Assembly: GCF_000420705.1 (NCBI RefSeq)
Contig: NZ_ATVL01000006.1
Coordinates: forward strand, 186,001 to 250,000
Direction of reading: 5' to 3'
Source of the DNA: Hymenobacter norwichensis DSM 15439
GTDB taxonomy: Bacteria > Bacteroidota > Bacteroidia > Cytophagales > Hymenobacteraceae
Length of the DNA: 64,000 nt
The position numbers and the translations under genes are program-made. Below are positions 42,944 through 52,041 of this stretch, piece by piece. The notes below the pieces were generated by a model. That model ran no database searches and was not told the origin of the DNA. It was given only the letters and a program-made list of their open reading frames with translations. Each line of letters starts with the position of its first letter. The stretch's first letter is position 1.

Positions 42944-44409
42944 TTCGGCTGCTAACGCTGGCCGGCGACGAGCTGCAACTCGGCGACGGTTCCCTGAGCC
43001 TGGAAATCCGGAATCCGTACTTCGAGGAGGAGGCCATTCCCGGCACCACCTCGCTGCCGTTTTCCTTTAGCTGGACGCGCGACAACCTGCGCACGCTAGG
43101 CTTCCCACACCGCAGCCGGGTGCCAGGTGGCCCAGCGCCGTTGCCGGCGCAGTTGCTGCTCGACGGCCCACTTTGGCGTATCGGAGCGCTGAAATACGGC
43201 GAGTGCGACGAAGCCAAGAAGAAGCTCACGTATAAGTTCACGGCCGATGCTGGGGCCTTGCGGGAGGAAATCAAGGGCATCCGACTTTCGGACCTGGACC
43301 TGGGCACGGTGCCATTCATGCGCAGCAATGCCAGCCCCGATTATGCCCTGCTGCCAGTGCGCAACACGGCCTTCTACGGCGAGAAAAACAAGGACTTCAA
43401 AGGCATCGTCAACTACTACGGGCCGGCCGGCTACCCAGCGGTGGCCAGTAAGCAGCATTGCTTTGCGCCCCAGCCGTACCTGGTGCCGGTGCTACGCAAG
43501 GCGCTGGCGCACTTCGGCTGGAGCGTGAGCGGCGACTTTGTCGACGAGCTGGAAATTCAGCAGCTGGTGATTTACAGTGACCGGGCGCTGGAGGATGCCA
43601 CCGGCGCGGTGCTGGCCAACGTAGAGCTGGCCCGCCACGTGCCCGATATCACGGTGGCTGCGTTGCTGCTGGCCCTGCAAGGCCTGTTCACGCTGGGCTA
43701 CCAGGTAGACACCCAGCGCAAGCATCTGCGCATGCGCTTTTTGAAGAGGGAGTTGGGGCGCACGGACTACCAGGACCGTAGTGGCGTGCTCCAGCGTAGT
43801 GCGCCCAACCTGACTGAGGGCTGGCAGCTCATTCAAAAACCTGATGGCAACGACGAGTTGGATAAATCGCTCGACACGAGTTGGCAGAGCTTCCGCATCG
43901 GGTCGGCGAAAGAGGACATCACCGTCGACGCGGGCACGCTGCACCTGGTGCGGGAGGAAGATCCACTGGCCGCGGGGCGGCAGTGGCTCGTGCCAGCCAT
44001 CAGCGCCAAAGGGGCCTCGGCAGCCTATGACCTGGGCGAGGAAAGCCGCACCGGGCTGCGGCTGCTCTTCAACCGCGGGCTCCAGCCCGATGGCCGCGGC
44101 AACAGCTATCCGCTGGGCACGGCCGGCACGGTCAACTATGCTGGCGCGTCGGTGGGGCAACTGAGCTTGCACTGGGACGGGCCGCAGGGGCTGTACCAGC
44201 AGTTCGGGCAGGCGTGGTACACGTTCCGCAGCCAGGCCACTGAAACGGAATACGAGGTGCCGTTCACGCTGGCTGACTTGCGCAGCATCGAGCCGGGTCG
44301 GCTGGAGATGGTCGACCACCACTTACGGCTCTGGCAGCAAATCAGCGTGACCATCGACTTGCGGCGCAAGCTGAGCAAGGCCACCATTATCTATCAGCAA
44401 GTACGATGA
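42940..44409 (+). CDS. Tail protein of unknown function
   Basis: 489 residues, coupled to both neighbours by ATGA overlaps. Begins LLTLAGDELQLGDGSLSLEIRNPYFEEEAIPGTTSLPFSFSWT..., a beta-rich N terminus like those of distal tail/baseplate proteins, then a mixed domain with a central helix (HVPDITVAALLLALQGLFTLGY, about 227-248). No exact family recognised. Together with the SprB-like protein it probably forms the tail tip. Confidence 0.65.
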   Translation: MIRLLTLAGDELQLGDGSLSLEIRNPYFEEEAIPGTTSLPFSFSWTRDNLRTLGFPHRSRVPGGPAPLPAQLLLDGPLWRIGALKYGECDEAKKKLTYKFTADAGALREEIKGIRLSDLDLGTVPFMRSNASPDYALLPVRNTAFYGEKNKDFKGIVNYYGPAGYPAVASKQHCFAPQPYLVPVLRKALAHFGWSVSGDFVDELEIQQLVIYSDRALEDATGAVLANVELARHVPDITVAALLLALQGLFTLGYQVDTQRKHLRMRFLKRELGRTDYQDRSGVLQRSAPNLTEGWQLIQKPDGNDELDKSLDTSWQSFRIGSAKEDITVDAGTLHLVREEDPLAAGRQWLVPAISAKGASAAYDLGEESRTGLRLLFNRGLQPDGRGNSYPLGTAGTVNYAGASVGQLSLHWDGPQGLYQQFGQAWYTFRSQATETEYEVPFTLADLRSIEPGRLEMVDHHLRLWQQISVTIDLRRKLSKATIIYQQVR

Positions 44410-44873
44410 CACAGCCAACCCAAGAGCAGCGGCCCGACCTGGCCGCCGAACGGCACCGGATGGCGCTGGAGTGGCTGCGCTTCAGCATCGAGAAGTTTCG
44501 GGCCAACATCAAGAAGATGAAGATTGGCTCCACCGGGCAGCTCTATGAGAGCTTCCTGGGTACGCTCGTCGGCGGCGCGGCCGGCGACGAGCTGAAGCTG
44601 CGCCTAGTGTACGCCGTGCAGGGGATGTACGTCGATATGGGCGTGGGCCGGGGCATGGGAGCCGGCCAAACCAAGGGCAGCCGTGACTACAACCGCCTGC
44701 GCAATGAGAAGGGCAAGCTGCGCCGCCACGAGCGGAAGGCCAAGCGCTGGCAGAGCAAGCAACTGGCCCGCGAACAGCACCGGCTGGGTGAATTAATGAG
44801 TGATATCAGTGGCCGCACGCTCATCGCTTCGGTGAGCATGGGGCTACCCAAAACCGTGGAAATTAACTTATAA
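44406..44873 (+). CDS. Small tail protein upstream of the tape measure
   Basis: 155 residues, basic, with a Gly-rich turn (GMYVDMGVGRGMGAGQTKGSRDY, about 77-99) followed by an Arg/Lys helix and a LIASVSMGLPKTVEINL strand at the end. The pattern resembles phage virion morphogenesis or tail-completion proteins that contact the tape measure or tube, but no sure family match. It starts by an ATGA overlap. Confidence 0.6.
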   Translation: MTQPTQEQRPDLAAERHRMALEWLRFSIEKFRANIKKMKIGSTGQLYESFLGTLVGGAAGDELKLRLVYAVQGMYVDMGVGRGMGAGQTKGSRDYNRLRNEKGKLRRHERKAKRWQSKQLAREQHRLGELMSDISGRTLIASVSMGLPKTVEINL

Positions 44874-44883
44874 GGAAAGTCGT

Positions 44884-47800
44884 ATGGCTGGTGAAACCGA
44901 AAAGAGAACTATTGAGATAGTCGTTAACGGGCAAAAGGTCAATGCCAGTTTGAAGGAAATGGACGCGGCTGCCGCCGTTCTGTATAATCAGTTCCGCAAG
45001 CTCTCGGCCGACGACCCAGGGCGCGAAAAGATTATCCAGGACTACCGGGAAATGAAGGCCCGCATTGGCGATGTGAAAGAGGAGCTGGGCCAGGTGAAGG
45101 AGTCGCAGAGCGTGTTTTCGCAGGCGATGGCCTTTGCCGGCGTGACGGTCGGCACCGAAGCTATTATCGACGGCATCAAGGAACTGGGTGCGGAAATTAT
45201 CAACACCACCAAAGAAGTGGTGGCACTGCGGGGCAACATCAACGGGCTGACCGGCGCGACCGGGGCCGAGTTGGATAACCTCACCAGTTCGGTGATGGCC
45301 GTGGCCCGCACCTTCGGTAAGGACTTTAATGAGGTACTGGTGGCCAGCAACTCGCTCAGCAAAACGATGGGCGTGAGCCAGCAGGAAGCCATGCGCCTGA
45401 TTGAGCAGGGCTTCCTGAGCGGGGCCGATGCCAGCGGCGAGTTCCTCGACCAGGTGAAGGAGTACGGCCCTCAGTTCAAACAGGCCGGCCTGAGCGCCAA
45501 CGAAGCCATCGGCGTGATTTCGCAGTCGGTAACCAGCGGTATTTTCTCCGATAAGGGTGCCGACGTGGTGAAAGAGTTCGGCCTGCGCATCAACGAGCAG
45601 ACGAAATCTACGCGGGATGCCATGTACGCCGCCTTCGGCCCGGAATTCACTAAGGAAATCCTGGATGGGGTGAATAAGGGCAGCATGACGTCGGTGGAGG
45701 CCCTGCGCCGCATCTCGAAAGAGATGAACGACACCAAGATTCCGGCTGCTCAGCTGCAAACGGTGGTAGCCGACGTGTTCGGTGGGCCGGGGGAAGATGC
45801 CGGCCTCGACTATCTAAAGTCGTTGCAAAACGTGGGGGTGGGTGTGGACCAGCTCGTCGATAAAACCAACGTGTACGTGCAGCGCCAGCGGGCGCAGCTG
45901 CTCTCGGAAAAGGAACTGGCCGACTCGCAAAACGAGCTGGCTAAGTCGTTTGAGGGCGGCAGCGTGATTATGAGCACCCTGACCAACAAGGCCATGACGG
46001 TGCTCTACACGTTGCTGGTATCGTTGGGGGCCACGTTCCGGGAACTGGCGCAGCCGGTGAAGGACATCTGGAACTCGCTGATGGAGCTAGGGGAGTCGAT
46101 GGGCTGGGTAAGCAAGGAAGGCACCTCGGCCAAATCGGTCGGGGAGGCGCTGGGCAATGTGTTCCGGGCCATCCTCACGCCTACCAAGCTGTTGTGGGGC
46201 GCGTTAGCCGACGGCGTGAAGTCGCTGGTGGAGTGGGCCAAAAGTTCGGAAACGGCGCGGGCCGCGTTGGAATTCATGACCATGCCTATCCGCACGCTCT
46301 ATCAACTGCTCACCAACGGGCCGGCGTATTTTGCTGCGTTCAGTGCCGAGGCCGAGAGCCGGTTCGGTACCATCGGCCGGGCCTGGCGCAGGCTGCTGGA
46401 CCGCGACTTCAGTGGGGCCGCGGCCGAGTTCGGCAACATGGGCAAGAATGCTGGTGAAGCCTACAACAAGGCGTTTGCCGCGGCTTCCGCGAAACAAAGC
46501 ATCACACTGGAGGCGAATGCCACGGTGAAAAACGCCGGGGCTGACCCAACCCCTATGCGCAAATCGGGCGGCAACGGGCTGACGGAGGCCGATGAGCAGA
46601 AGGCTGAAAAAGCGCGGGAGGCTGCCCTGAAGAAGATTGCGGCTGCCCAGGACAAAGCCGATAAGGCTCGGCAGGATGCGCTGAAAAAGCAGATGGAGTT
46701 CGAGGCTAAGCTGGAAGATGCCCGCGTGGCCGCCATCGCTGACAGCCACGAGCGGGAGTTGGCCGCGGTGAAACTCAAATACGACCGAAAGTCGCGGCTC
46801 ATCACCGGCACCGAAGCCGAGCAGGCCGTGCAGGCTCAAGCCAACCGGGAAGCCATGAACCGGGAAGTGGAGGCCATCGACGAGAAATACCGCAAGCAGG
46901 CTGAGGAAGCGAAAAAAGCAGCCTTCGAAAAGAGCCTGGCCGAGGAGGAAGCGGCAGAAACCGAGCGGGAGACGGTTATTCAGGCGCAGTTTGAAGACTT
47001 GCTCATCACCGAGGCCACCCGCGACCAACTGCTCTACGAGGCCAAGCACGCTAGTCTTGAAGCCAAGCTGCTGCTGGAGGAATCGTATGGGGGCAAAACC
47101 TCGTCGTTGTATCAGAAAACGTTCCGCGAGTTGCAGCGGCTGGACCGGCAGCATTCCAAGGAATCCGAGGAAAACGCGAAGAAGCGGGCTGAGGCGATGC
47201 AAAAGTTCGGGACGCTGATGATGAAAACGCAGTCGGATGCGCTGGGGCTCACCATTGAAATCTTAGGCAGAGACGAAGCGGCTCGGAAGAAAAACGCCTC
47301 GCTGATTCGCTCGTTCACCATTGCCAAACTCGTGCTCGATGGCGTGCAGGAAGTGCAGGGTATCTGGACGGATGCTGCGCAGAACCCGTTCTGGAAGCTG
47401 CTGCCTCCGGGAGCCAGCGTGGCGTATGCCGCCGTTCGTACTGGCCTGGCCGTTGCCCGCACAGGCTTCGCCGTGTCGCAGGCCGCCAAGCAGCAGTTTG
47501 CCCAGGGGGGCCGCACAGGTGGGGGGATGAATGCCGGTGAGGGCATGGCCATCAACCCGATGGGGCAGTTGCTGGAAATGTCGGGGATGCGCGTGGGCTC
47601 CGGTGGCAAGCTGGTTGACAACACCGGTTTCGCCGTGGCCGGCATCGTGCATCAGGACGAGTACGTGATTCCCAAGTGGATGCGGGCCGACCCGCAGGTA
47701 CTGGCGGTGGAGAATTGGTTGGAGGCAAAGCGCCTTCGGGGGTATGCTGAAGGTGGAGGTACGACCGATGGTGGTAGCCAGATGCCGGCACCACCAACCC

Positions 47801-47994
47801 TGGCAACAAATCCGGCCGGTAGTACTTGGGAGCAGGAACTACTATCAACTCTGCATCAGTTAAATGGGCGACTCGCAGGGGTGGAGGAATGGCAGCGTAA
47901 TCTGGGTGTAAACCTCAGTTTGCAAGAATTGCAGAAGAGCCAGAAGCAGTTGCAGTTAGTCCAAACTGAGAGTGCAATTCGCAAAGGAGACTAG
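44884..47994 (+). CDS. Tail tape measure protein
   Basis: 1,036 residues. The N-terminal third has the TP901-type tape measure layout (KQAGLSANEAIGVISQSVTSGIF; repeated Ser/Leu helices). Central hydrophobic stretches (about 370-385 and 460-485) and a long Ala/Glu/Lys coiled coil (about 560-790) follow, then a Gly-rich C-terminal region with AQGGRTGGGMNAGEG near 875-889. It sets tail length; about 1,000 residues would predict a tail of roughly 150 nm by the usual 0.15 nm per residue. The C-terminal part may enter the host envelope on DNA injection. Confidence 0.9.
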   Translation: MAGETEKRTIEIVVNGQKVNASLKEMDAAAAVLYNQFRKLSADDPGREKIIQDYREMKARIGDVKEELGQVKESQSVFSQAMAFAGVTVGTEAIIDGIKELGAEIINTTKEVVALRGNINGLTGATGAELDNLTSSVMAVARTFGKDFNEVLVASNSLSKTMGVSQQEAMRLIEQGFLSGADASGEFLDQVKEYGPQFKQAGLSANEAIGVISQSVTSGIFSDKGADVVKEFGLRINEQTKSTRDAMYAAFGPEFTKEILDGVNKGSMTSVEALRRISKEMNDTKIPAAQLQTVVADVFGGPGEDAGLDYLKSLQNVGVGVDQLVDKTNVYVQRQRAQLLSEKELADSQNELAKSFEGGSVIMSTLTNKAMTVLYTLLVSLGATFRELAQPVKDIWNSLMELGESMGWVSKEGTSAKSVGEALGNVFRAILTPTKLLWGALADGVKSLVEWAKSSETARAALEFMTMPIRTLYQLLTNGPAYFAAFSAEAESRFGTIGRAWRRLLDRDFSGAAAEFGNMGKNAGEAYNKAFAAASAKQSITLEANATVKNAGADPTPMRKSGGNGLTEADEQKAEKAREAALKKIAAAQDKADKARQDALKKQMEFEAKLEDARVAAIADSHERELAAVKLKYDRKSRLITGTEAEQAVQAQANREAMNREVEAIDEKYRKQAEEAKKAAFEKSLAEEEAAETERETVIQAQFEDLLITEATRDQLLYEAKHASLEAKLLLEESYGGKTSSLYQKTFRELQRLDRQHSKESEENAKKRAEAMQKFGTLMMKTQSDALGLTIEILGRDEAARKKNASLIRSFTIAKLVLDGVQEVQGIWTDAAQNPFWKLLPPGASVAYAAVRTGLAVARTGFAVSQAAKQQFAQGGRTGGGMNAGEGMAINPMGQLLEMSGMRVGSGGKLVDNTGFAVAGIVHQDEYVIPKWMRADPQVLAVENWLEAKRLRGYAEGGGTTDGGSQMPAPPTLATNPAGSTWEQELLSTLHQLNGRLAGVEEWQRNLGVNLSLQELQKSQKQLQLVQTESAIRKGD

Positions 47995-48092
47995 GAAAAA
48001 GGAACTTTTCGCCGATTATCCTATACTTTTAGCAATCTGCTAACGTAATTAGTCTAGCTAACGCCCTCTTCATCTCACCTTTATCCCCACCT

Positions 48093-48365
48093 ATGCAGAC
48101 TCAATTTCCGAGTGGTCCTATTCCAGCAGTGGACCCAGTGACGAATACCATTATTGATATTCGGCCCCTTCTGACATTGCTCCACACTAAGTACAACGGA
48201 GACAAAGAGCAGCTGGTGGGCGACCTGCATCAGTTATCGGATTATATCATGCGTAACCCGAACGATGCAGAAAAAGACTCAGCCCCGAAGCTGCGGAAAA
48301 TGTATGGTCTGATTGCCGACCTCTCGGTGGCGTTCGACAGCATCAGAGAAATTCCGCAGCATTGA
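48093..48365 (+). CDS. Small late gene after the tape measure
   Basis: 90 residues, helical, acidic C-terminal half. A TATACTTTTAG box about 65 bp upstream may be its promoter. No family recognised. It ends at a terminator facing the minus-strand cargo genes and may be a tail or cargo protein. Confidence 0.55.
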   Translation: MQTQFPSGPIPAVDPVTNTIIDIRPLLTLLHTKYNGDKEQLVGDLHQLSDYIMRNPNDAEKDSAPKLRKMYGLIADLSVAFDSIREIPQH

Positions 48366-48392
48366 TCAAACTCTTACACCACACTTTGCTTG

Positions 48393-48422
48393 CCGCCTCG
48401 CCTCACAAGCGAGGCGGTTTTA
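48393..48422 (+). terminator. Terminator closing the tail module
   Basis: CCGCCTCGC and GCGAGGCGG pair perfectly around a 7-nt loop, followed by TTTTA. Confidence 0.8.
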
Positions 48423-48477
48423 TTACCGCCAAGGCTGTCCTAAACTTGTTGTTTCGAACAATTGTAGAATTATAGTG

Positions 48478-48515
48478 CGTATCATTTTACAAAGGACCGT
48501 TTGTAAAACGATACG
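48478..48515. repeat. 16-bp inverted repeat, possible operator
   Basis: Arms 48478-48493 and 48500-48515 pair with one mismatch around GGACCG. It contains CGTATCATT, also present in the lysogeny-switch operator region (10513-10521). No T run, so not a simple terminator. Confidence 0.45.
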
Positions 48516-48548
48516 TAGCTAGTAGGGACTTACTAGTACTAACCCTGC

Positions 48549-49085
48549 CTACCCTCGTTTCTTGATAAGGAATAGCTTTTGCTCAGTCGGCACCCATACA
48601 TACAGGAAGGTTCCCAGCGGATAGCCTCCGTATGCCGCATAGTAATTGCCGGCTCGCTGCAGATACTGTTGCTCGACAAACTGACGGCTACAGCGAAAAT
48701 CATCCAAGTTGCCGAACGTGGCGATTGATGTCCAAAGCGAATCTTGCTGTCGAATGGGTGTCGGGTGCCACAGCAGGCTATCCATTGCCTGCAAATGACT
48801 GGCATGTCTTTTAAAGCGCAACCGCGGTAACGGACTGCTGGAACCAAGGGCGCGCTGTACGGGAACCGTCGGAACGTACTCATAAAAATCGAAGCCATCG
48901 CCTGGACTGAACCCAATCAGGTCGTGGCTGCATTCAACTTTAAACCTAAGGCCAGGTTGCTGAAAAAGTGTTGCCCCAGCCGTATCTGCTAAAGGTTGTC
49001 GATACCATGCTCCATCGACTACAAAAAAGAGAACGAGAAATCCGATGATTAGCAGTCCAGTTCCTACTCGCCATGGTGTACGCAT
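48549..49085 (-). CDS. Membrane-anchored protein, cargo zone, unknown function
   Basis: 178 residues with one N-terminal hydrophobic helix (about 9-26) and a large extracytoplasmic part rich in Tyr, Phe and Arg (for example HDLIGFSPGDGFDFYEYVPTVP). No family recognised. Transcribed against the tail module. A membrane-anchored periplasmic protein in a prophage cargo zone could block incoming DNA or modify the envelope, but no direct support. Confidence 0.6.
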   Translation of the reverse strand: MRTPWRVGTGLLIIGFLVLFFVVDGAWYRQPLADTAGATLFQQPGLRFKVECSHDLIGFSPGDGFDFYEYVPTVPVQRALGSSSPLPRLRFKRHASHLQAMDSLLWHPTPIRQQDSLWTSIATFGNLDDFRCSRQFVEQQYLQRAGNYYAAYGGYPLGTFLYVWVPTEQKLFLIKKRG

Positions 49086-49290
49086 CGATTACTTACCAAA
49101 TAAAACTAGGACTACTAACCCTCTTGTATTTCCGATGCAAACCAATGATAAAGTACAATATGAAATAGGTGTTATTCCGTTGAGCAAACCTACCACTTTT
49201 CCGCGATCTCGCTTATAACTAACTTTATGTTAATCAACTATGCCAAGAAAGTGATGTGCTGCGCTCTCGCGTTGCACTACTTCGTAAATC

Positions 49291-49584
49291 CTATTGCTTA
49301 ACCAACAACGACTTTACCAGTGGCGGTATCTCCTCGTCGGGCCCAAGATCATAGAAGTCAATAGCTGTTTGATCGGATCGTAGTAATTGCCATGCCTGCA
49401 AGACCACCTCGGCGTTTTCTCCCGCAGTCATTGTCTGATGAGTGAAGGGAGGAGGGCAGTATTGATTCCACATGCCAGCTAAGGCGTTGAGTGTTTCGTA
49501 GAGTTGCTGGCCACGCTCTAACAGCTGGGCCTGTAAGGCTTGGTTTTCAGCTTGTAGATCTGTGGTATTGGGGATAGGTCCCAT
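49291..49584 (-). CDS. Small coiled-coil protein, cargo zone
   Basis: 97 residues. Residues 8-35 form a Gln/Leu/Glu coiled coil (LQAENQALQAQLLERGQQLYETL), then a short region with CPPP and an acidic C-terminal part. No family recognised. The 205 bp between it and the preceding minus gene have no gene. Confidence 0.55.
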   Translation of the reverse strand: MGPIPNTTDLQAENQALQAQLLERGQQLYETLNALAGMWNQYCPPPFTHQTMTAGENAEVVLQAWQLLRSDQTAIDFYDLGPDEEIPPLVKSLLVKQ

Positions 49585-49689
49585 TCAGTTAAATAAAATG
49601 TCCGAGAAGTCGAATTATGTTTACCAAGCTAAGCAGCCGCAAGGTGTTCGAAATAGAGTCTTTTCCGAACACTTTTAGCACCCCTGAAC

Positions 49690-49725
49690 ATGCCCCCGAA
49701 AACGCGGTTTTTCGGGGGCATTTTT
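49690..49725 (+). terminator. Strong terminator inside an inverted-repeat frame
   Basis: ATGCCCCCGAAAA pairs with TTTTCGGGGGCAT (13 bp), followed by T5. It is framed by a 10-bp perfect inverted repeat, AGGTGTTCGA (49642-49651) and TCGAACACCT (49737-49746). No upstream plus-strand gene is visible, so it may insulate the next gene or end a short RNA. Confidence 0.7.
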
Positions 49726-49758
49726 CACTAGGTAATTCGAACACCTACTTTTACCAAC

Positions 49759-50190
49759 ATGGAAGCGTTTAAAATTACCTTGTTTGAACAGGAGCACGCT
49801 CAGCCCTTCCCTTCGTACCGCTCTCTGCTACCTACTGAAGGCCGGGCGCTGCAAGCTCGCCTCGCCAGACAGTTTGGGCTGACGGCCTCCCATACAGCCA
49901 ATGAATTCGAATTCGCTCTTGCCTCACGCCAAACTTACTATCACGAGGTAAACGCCGAGCAGGACTTTGCTTTGCTTCCGACGCTCACGGCCTTAGGCAT
50001 TACGCCGCTACCAGAACTCTTCATCAATTGGGCCCGATTTGAGGAGGTGGACACCTTCCAGACAGCCGATGTGGCTCACTACTTCGACGACCTTTGGTAC
50101 CCGGTCGCTGACAACATTGACTTATTCGATGCCAGCCTCCGTTGGGTCGTCTCCATTCGGCACGACGGGGTGGTGAGTGCTATTCGCTGA
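49759..50190 (+). CDS. Cargo-zone protein of unknown function
   Basis: 143 residues, preceded by a CCTACTTTTACC box. Mixed alpha/beta and acidic, with WARFEEVDTFQTADVAHYFDDLWYP (about 92-116). No membrane segment or family recognised. It is isolated between two minus-strand genes. Confidence 0.55.
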   Translation: MEAFKITLFEQEHAQPFPSYRSLLPTEGRALQARLARQFGLTASHTANEFEFALASRQTYYHEVNAEQDFALLPTLTALGITPLPELFINWARFEEVDTFQTADVAHYFDDLWYPVADNIDLFDASLRWVVSIRHDGVVSAIR

Positions 50191-50416
50191 ACGCTCTTTT
50201 ATGGGCAAACAGGACTTTTCTCGTGCCAAGTACTTTTAAAAATCCTGCATTCATCTTAAAATATTTGATTGACATAATGTTAGTTATAAGCGCCACCTCG
50301 GAAAAGTGGTAGTTTGCAATCTGAGTGAAACTTGTGATAACAGTAGTACTATTCTAACGAAACAAGTTGTACTTCGCTCCTATAGAGCCGTTACATACCG
50401 CTACCACAGCTAATTA

Positions 50417-50911
50417 CTATTGTGGCTCAAACGGCACATACACTAGAATTTGCACACGTACAGCTTTGCCATCTTGGTAGCCAGGTGTCCAAGGTGGCTG
50501 CAATTGTAGCACCCGCAAAACTTCGGCGTCATACTCCGGTGAAAGGCTTTTCGAAATCTTAAAGTCCGTTAGCTGTCCCGCTGGGCTTACTACAAATGTG
50601 GCCCACACTCGCCCTGATAAATGGGCTGAATCAGCTGGCCGCTGCACCTGGCTAGCTAATGCTTGCAAGAACCCGGTAGCCCCTTCTGGGGGCACTGGCA
50701 TTTGCTCGACACAGCTGTAGGTATCTAGGGCGGGGGAAATAGCAGCACAAGGAACGAGACAGGTACAGCCAGGGTCCCCTAAGTCGATCGGTTGCTGTGT
50801 TGGCGTGATAGCGGGATGAGCTGTCTTTTTGCGAATTTGCTGAGCGTAAGTCGGCAGTTGCTGGACAATAAGTAGCAGGACGAAGAACAGAGAGGATAGT
50901 AGCAGCTTCAT
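50417..50911 (-). CDS. TonB C-terminal-domain-like periplasmic protein
   Basis: 164 residues from the ATG giving MKLLLSSL, with a signal-peptide core at about 3-17. The last 70 residues resemble a TonB C-terminal domain: GRVWATFVVSPAGQLTDFKIS, then LSPEYDAEVLRVLQLQPPWTPGYQDGKAVRVQ and a final VYVPF strand. There is no long membrane anchor or Pro-rich arm like true TonB. Proteins of this type in Bacteroidota are often secreted 'energy transducer TonB' paralogues of unknown job. In a prophage, interference with TonB-dependent uptake or phage adsorption is possible (inference). Confidence 0.7.
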   Translation of the reverse strand: MKLLLSSLFFVLLLIVQQLPTYAQQIRKKTAHPAITPTQQPIDLGDPGCTCLVPCAAISPALDTYSCVEQMPVPPEGATGFLQALASQVQRPADSAHLSGRVWATFVVSPAGQLTDFKISKSLSPEYDAEVLRVLQLQPPWTPGYQDGKAVRVQILVYVPFEPQ

Positions 50912-51064
50912 AAGATGTATTGGTTCTGAAAAGGTATACGAAGGGAAAAGCATACCGTTGGTTCCATGAACGCGGCTGCACATAGTGTGCGTCCGATAAG
51001 CCTCTAAAGATTTGTAACATTACTTAAACGGTCTATCATAAGGAGCTACATCGTTCTATCATAT

Positions 51065-51097
51065 CAACACCCTCAAAAACGTCTTTTGAGGGTGTTG
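51065..51097. terminator. Perfect 14-bp hairpin in the cargo zone
   Basis: CAACACCCTCAAAA pairs with TTTTGAGGGTGTTG around ACGTC; CTTTTC follows on the plus strand. It could end transcripts from either side. Confidence 0.6.
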
Positions 51098-51127
51098 CTT
51101 TTCTAGACTGTTTGGAATGGCTTGCGT

Positions 51128-51230
51128 GTCCATAAATCGTCCGTTTTATGGACAGTTTTCGACACCCCCAAACAGGCCTAAAAACGGCGTTTTTTGGACG
51201 CGTTTTCAATACCCTTTTTTGGACAGTTGT
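51128..51230. promoter_or_regulatory. GGACA repeats and palindrome before the TRADD-N-associated gene
   Basis: TGTCCATAAA (51128-51137) and TTTATGGACA (51145-51154) form a perfect inverted repeat. T-rich GGAC boxes recur at 51150, 51196 and 51221. This gap (50912-51298) has no gene and looks like an operator for the following gene. Confidence 0.55.
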
Positions 51231-51298
51231 AACTACCTTACATGCACTCTTTATAGGCCTGTCCTTTCAAGTTTATCTCAGACAATATTCTACCCCTA

Positions 51299-52033
51299 AT
51301 GAGTGCAAGTAAAGCGCCTGTGAGAATACCATTTTGGAAAACATCACTCTATGTTTTAGGACAAGCCGTACTACTGGGTCTGTTTGGAGCAGCAGTCGCA
51401 CTTTGGGCTTTAGCTAGTGGTACTGAAGAAGGTAAACCTGTTGATTTGAGCTTAGAGCAAATAGCTGTTGTTCTTGCGGTTTGTTATTTAGTTGCAGTTA
51501 TAATTATAGCTGTTGTGCAATATTCTGATAGCTATAATGAAATAAAAAATAATAAAATAAAATCAGATATTATATATGAGGAGTCAGAGAAACTTCAAGA
51601 GAGTATAGAAGAAGACTTTTTTACTAATCTTGTGAAGATAAATTTTAAATATATAGATAAATATTATTTGCAGACCCAAATACAAGCTGATAAGAGCTTT
51701 ACAGTTGCAGTTGCAATAGCTGTGCTTGGATTTATTACTATAGTAGCGGGAATAGTTCTTATGTATATTGGAAGTGTAAACTCATCATACATTGCGACTA
51801 CAGCAGGGCTTATAAGTGAATTTATATCTGCTATATTTTTCTATTTATACAATAAGACTATAATAAAGATGGGAGAGTACCATCAAAAACTAGTATTAAC
51901 GCAAAATATTAGTTTGGCTCTTAAAATAACAGAGGGTATGCCGGATGCTGAAAAAGCTAAAGCTAAAACATTGTTAATAGAGCAATTAACTAAGGATATA
52001 AATTTGCATTTAGCTTCTCAAGTAAAGGCGTAA
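51299..52033 (+). CDS. AT-rich membrane protein resembling the TRADD-N-associated membrane domain
   Basis: 244 residues, visibly one of the AT-richest genes here. Two hydrophobic helices near the N terminus (about 16-38 and 56-78), a charged coiled segment (about 80-130) and two more helices (about 133-158 and 162-182), then a helical tail. The helix pair DKSFTVAVAIAVLGFITIVAG...IATTAGLISEFISAIFF with a following YHQKLVLTQN resembles the TRADD-N-associated two-helix domain described by Aravind and colleagues in bacterial conflict systems. That would make it a membrane effector for phage defence or superinfection exclusion (inference). A recombinase gene follows 8 bp later. Confidence 0.6.
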   Translation: MSASKAPVRIPFWKTSLYVLGQAVLLGLFGAAVALWALASGTEEGKPVDLSLEQIAVVLAVCYLVAVIIIAVVQYSDSYNEIKNNKIKSDIIYEESEKLQESIEEDFFTNLVKINFKYIDKYYLQTQIQADKSFTVAVAIAVLGFITIVAGIVLMYIGSVNSSYIATTAGLISEFISAIFFYLYNKTIIKMGEYHQKLVLTQNISLALKITEGMPDAEKAKAKTLLIEQLTKDINLHLASQVKA

Positions 52034-52041
52034 AGAGAATA

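Noticed and set aside
46204..47202. Long minus-strand open frame opposite the tape measure gene
   Set aside because: It mirrors the regular codon pattern of a GC-rich coding strand; composition is unnatural and there is no start context. The same holds for the antisense frames opposite the RND pump (3926-4576, 6411-7199), terminase (29352-30101), methyltransferase (27685-28623) and tail gene (43492-44322).
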